Assembly (NCBI GenBank): GCA_900547195.1
Contig: URFQ01000105.1
Span: forward strand, 1-6,749
Length of the DNA stretch: 6,749 nucleotides
Source: an uncultured Butyricicoccus sp.
GTDB lineage: Bacteria > Bacillota > Clostridia > Oscillospirales > Butyricicoccaceae
Direction of reading: 5' to 3'
Part shown: piece by piece, positions 4,885 through 6,749 of the stretch
How positions within the stretch are numbered: position 1 is the stretch's first letter
Layout: each line of letters opens with the position of its first letter
Notes under the pieces: model-generated
What the model was told of the DNA's origin: nothing
What the model saw: only the letters and a program-made list of their open reading frames with translations
The model's database searches: none
Program-made: the position numbers and the translations under genes

Positions 4885-4928
4885 CAAGCCTTTTCAAAGG
4901 CTTGCGGGGTGCGGGGGCGGCGCCCCGC
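4885..4928. repeat. Dispersed-repeat-like double hairpin
   Basis: CAAGCCTT/AAGGCTTG (4885-4892 with 4897-4904) forms an 8-bp stem with a tight loop. It is followed by GCGGGG/CCCCGC (4911-4916 with 4923-4928). From memory, sequences of the type AAGCCTTTTCAAAGGCTTG followed by a GGGGC/GCCCC hairpin are common intergenic repeats in gut Clostridia; this needs a search to confirm. Here it starts 14 bases past the cysS stop codon. Confidence 0.6.
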
Positions 4929-4941
4929 CGGGGGCCTGCGC

Positions 4942-6357
4942 TTACGCGCGGCTCCATTGCACGCCCTGGCGGGTATCCTTAATCGTAACGCCCATATCGG
5001 CGAGCACGTCGCGGATGCGGTCGGCCTCGGCAAAATCCCTGGCCTTCTTGGCGGCCGCGCGCTGGGCGATCAGCTCTTCGATCTTGTCTGCGTCCGGGTC
5101 TTTGGCATCGTCGCGCTTCTGCACGATGTTGAGCACGCCGGTCAGCTCCATGAACAGCGCATGCGCCGCGGACAGGAACGCGCGGGTCGCGCCGTCGTGC
5201 GCGGACATATAACCGTTGATTTCGCGCACCAGCTCAAAGACCGCGGAGAGCGCGTCGGCGGTGTTCATGTCGTCGTCCATCGCGTCGATGAACTTCTGCT
5301 TGTAGCTCCCCAGCGCCTCGAGCTTGGCGGCCTCGTCCGCGGTCATCGTATCGCCCTGCGCCTTCCCGATGCGGAACTCCATATTGTTCCGGCTCTCATA
5401 CAGGCGCGCAAGGGAAGCCTTGTTCATCTCGAGCGATTCCGCCGAGTAGTTCAGCGGGGAGCGGTAATGCGCGGACAGCATGAACATGCGGATGGTTTCA
5501 TAGCCGAACTCCTTGGCTGCGTCGCGCACCATGAAGAAATTGCCCTTGGATTTGGACATCTTCTCGTTGTCGATGGTCAAAAAGCCGTTGTGCAGCCAGT
5601 AATGCGCAAAAGGCTTTTCGTTCGCAGCCTCGGATTGCGCGATCTCGTTTTCATGATGCGGGAAGATCAAGTCCAGGCCGCCCGAATGGATGTCAATCGT
5701 CTCCCCAAGGTACTTGCACGCCATGGCCGAGCACTCGATGTGCCAGCCTGGGCGTCCCTTGCCGCCCCATGGGGTATCCCATGCCGGCTCGCCCGGCTTT
5801 GCTGCTTTCCAGACCGCAAAATCCATCGGGTCTTCCTTGGCTTCGCCCACGCTGATGCGCGCGCCGGCCCTCAGTTCCTCCATCGGCTGATGGCACAGCT
5901 TGCCGTACTCGGGGAAGGACTTGGTGCGGAAATACACGTCCCCATTGGACGCCAGATAGGCGTGGCCGCGGTCGAGCAGCTTCTGCACGATGCCGATAAT
6001 GGCGTCCATGGTCTCGGTCGCGCGCGGATGCATGGTCGCATGGCCGACGCCAAGGCCCTCTGCGTCCACGTAATATTCCTTGATATAGCGCTCCGCGATG
6101 GTGTTGAAATCCACGCCTTCCTCGTTCGCCTTATGGATCACCTTGTCGTCGATGTCGGTGAAGTTCTGCACAAACGACACCTTGTAGCCGCGGTACTCAA
6201 AATAGCGCCGCAGCAAATCGAACATGATGAACGGGCGGGCGTTGCCGATGTGGAAATAGTTGTACACGGTCGGCCCGCAGGAATACATCTTGACTTCGCC
6301 CGGGGTGATGGGCACAAACTCTTCCTTCCGCCGGGTCAGGGTGTTGTAAAGCTTCAT
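4942..6357 (-). CDS. cysS: Cysteinyl-tRNA synthetase
   Basis: This class I cytoplasmic enzyme charges tRNA-Cys with cysteine. The protein has 471 residues (E. coli CysS has 461). It shows CGPTVYNYFHIGN with zinc ligand Cys27 and the HIGH-type motif HIGN (36-39). The other zinc ligands are Cys209 in GWHIECS and His234 and Glu238 in FPHHENE. KMSKSKGN (266-273) is the ATP loop. The C-terminal helical anticodon-binding region ends in ADMGVTIKDT and W468, as in the family. The start ATG 6357 has AAGGAG 9 bases upstream. It is transcribed alone from a promoter about 290 bases upstream through a cysteine T-box, so expression should rise when uncharged tRNA-Cys accumulates. No key residue is missing. 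Confidence 0.98.
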   Translation of the reverse strand: MKLYNTLTRRKEEFVPITPGEVKMYSCGPTVYNYFHIGNARPFIMFDLLRRYFEYRGYKVSFVQNFTDIDDKVIHKANEEGVDFNTIAERYIKEYYVDAEGLGVGHATMHPRATETMDAIIGIVQKLLDRGHAYLASNGDVYFRTKSFPEYGKLCHQPMEELRAGARISVGEAKEDPMDFAVWKAAKPGEPAWDTPWGGKGRPGWHIECSAMACKYLGETIDIHSGGLDLIFPHHENEIAQSEAANEKPFAHYWLHNGFLTIDNEKMSKSKGNFFMVRDAAKEFGYETIRMFMLSAHYRSPLNYSAESLEMNKASLARLYESRNNMEFRIGKAQGDTMTADEAAKLEALGSYKQKFIDAMDDDMNTADALSAVFELVREINGYMSAHDGATRAFLSAAHALFMELTGVLNIVQKRDDAKDPDADKIEELIAQRAAAKKARDFAEADRIRDVLADMGVTIKDTRQGVQWSRA

Positions 6358-6402
6358 GATCTATCTCTCCTTTGCTGGTAATTCATGCAATGATCATACA
6401 GT

Positions 6403-6442
6403 AAAAAACAAAACCGCCCCTTCGGTCTATCCAAAGAGGCGG
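6403..6442 (-). terminator. T-box-controlled terminator
   Basis: On the minus strand CCGCCTCTTTGG (6442-6431) pairs with CCGAAGGGGCGG (6425-6414) over 12 bp with two G-T pairs, loop ATAGA, then TTTTGTTTTTT (6413-6403). Its 5' arm contains CTCT, complementary to AGAG in the T-box, the expected overlap between terminator and antiterminator. Confidence 0.93.
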
Positions 6443-6620
6443 CAATACTGTCGCGGTTCCACTCTCATTTTCACTCGAGGCTCGCAGTAACGGGCGAATC
6501 CCGCGGGGCATTGCCCCCGGCGCTCCCGGGCGCACGTTCGCCGCCCGCCGCGCAGGGCCCTTCCAGCCGGTGAAGCCCCTCTCTTGCGCGCGCCGGATGC
6601 GGTTACTCTTCCCGTTCTCA
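6403..6620 (-). promoter_or_regulatory. Cysteine T-box leader of cysS
   Basis: On the minus strand the leader has, in order: the stem I foot CGGG (6614-6611) pairing with CCCG (6530-6527); AGTA of the specifier loop (6607-6604); AGAGAG (6584-6579) of the distal stem I; GAA (6539-6537) before the specifier; codon TGC for Cys (6534-6532); the T-box AGAGTGGAACCGCG (6465-6452); and a terminator. The variable base in TGGA (6461-6458) is A, which would pair with discriminator U73 as found on bacterial tRNA-Cys. Neighbouring registers of the specifier read CGT (Arg) or GTG (Val), whose tRNAs do not normally carry U73, so TGC is favoured. Uncharged tRNA-Cys should favour the antiterminator and turn cysS on. 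Confidence 0.93.
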
Positions 6621-6650
6621 GCACAAAGTATACGATTGTAAGACATGAAA

Positions 6651-6679
6651 ATCATATCATATCCGCTCCGCGCTGTCAA
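6651..6679 (-). promoter_or_regulatory. Promoter of the T-box-cysS transcript
   Basis: On the minus strand a perfect TTGACA (6679-6674) is followed after 17 bases by TATGAT (6656-6651), one base off consensus. The expected start is near 6644, about 30 bases before stem I. This strong constitutive promoter fits control by termination. To its right, 6680-6749 shows no gene I can support. Confidence 0.88.
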
Positions 6680-6749
6680 GGCGGGCATACTGCTCCAGAG
6701 TGTCCAAACGCGCATTTAAAAGAAATCAAAGAGAGAACAGGGTGCCGAG

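Noticed and set aside
4879..6381. A 500-codon open frame on the plus strand.
   Set aside because: Antisense shadow of cysS. The translation is rich in His, Arg, Leu and Val without domains, as expected from reading the complementary strand of a GC-rich gene.
6680..6749. A gene tail at the right edge (minus strand, ending near the cysS promoter).
   Set aside because: One minus-strand frame reads protein-like for about 20 codons to a stop at 6657-6659, but an in-frame stop lies just upstream of it within the window; too short to support.

Overview
The window looks like chromosome of a GC-rich Clostridia member, probably near the Oscillospiraceae or Butyricicoccaceae. This placement is inferred from strong GGGAGG/AGGAGG ribosome binding sites, a T-box leader on an aminoacyl-tRNA synthetase gene, a short-form (about 445 residue) glucose-6-phosphate isomerase, GC-rich codons, and hairpin-rich dispersed repeats between genes. 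No phage, transposase, CRISPR or plasmid gene is visible.

Layout, left to right. At 19-80 a long hairpin is followed by an intrinsic terminator, facing right. pgi (97-1434, minus) has its own sigma-A-type promoter and a hairpin at the predicted mRNA 5' end. glyA (1685-2932, minus) ends in a strong terminator, so it and pgi are separate units. glyA and nth (3148-3783, plus) diverge from a 215-base region. A small zinc-ribbon gene (3956-4234, plus) has a promoter with a long 19-base spacer and overlapping dyads. cysS (4942-6357, minus) is preceded by a complete cysteine T-box leader and a near-consensus promoter.

The coding genes are ordinary housekeeping functions (glycolysis, one-carbon/serine-glycine metabolism, base-excision repair, cysteine tRNA charging) and do not form one pathway or operon.

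The least ordinary part is the gene-free stretch 4235-4941. It holds at least eight inverted repeats and what looks like a complete standalone small-RNA unit on the minus strand: a promoter at 4599-4627, a start near 4592, a 17-bp terminator hairpin and a U-rich tail ending near 4503. A second promoter-to-terminator unit on the plus strand (4464-4747) overlaps it entirely, and the predicted 5' and 3' ends of that longer RNA are complementary over 14 bp. I recognise no known RNA family in either. The same stretch holds a second copy of the paired-hairpin element found at the left edge. Expression of either RNA is inferred from sequence signals only.
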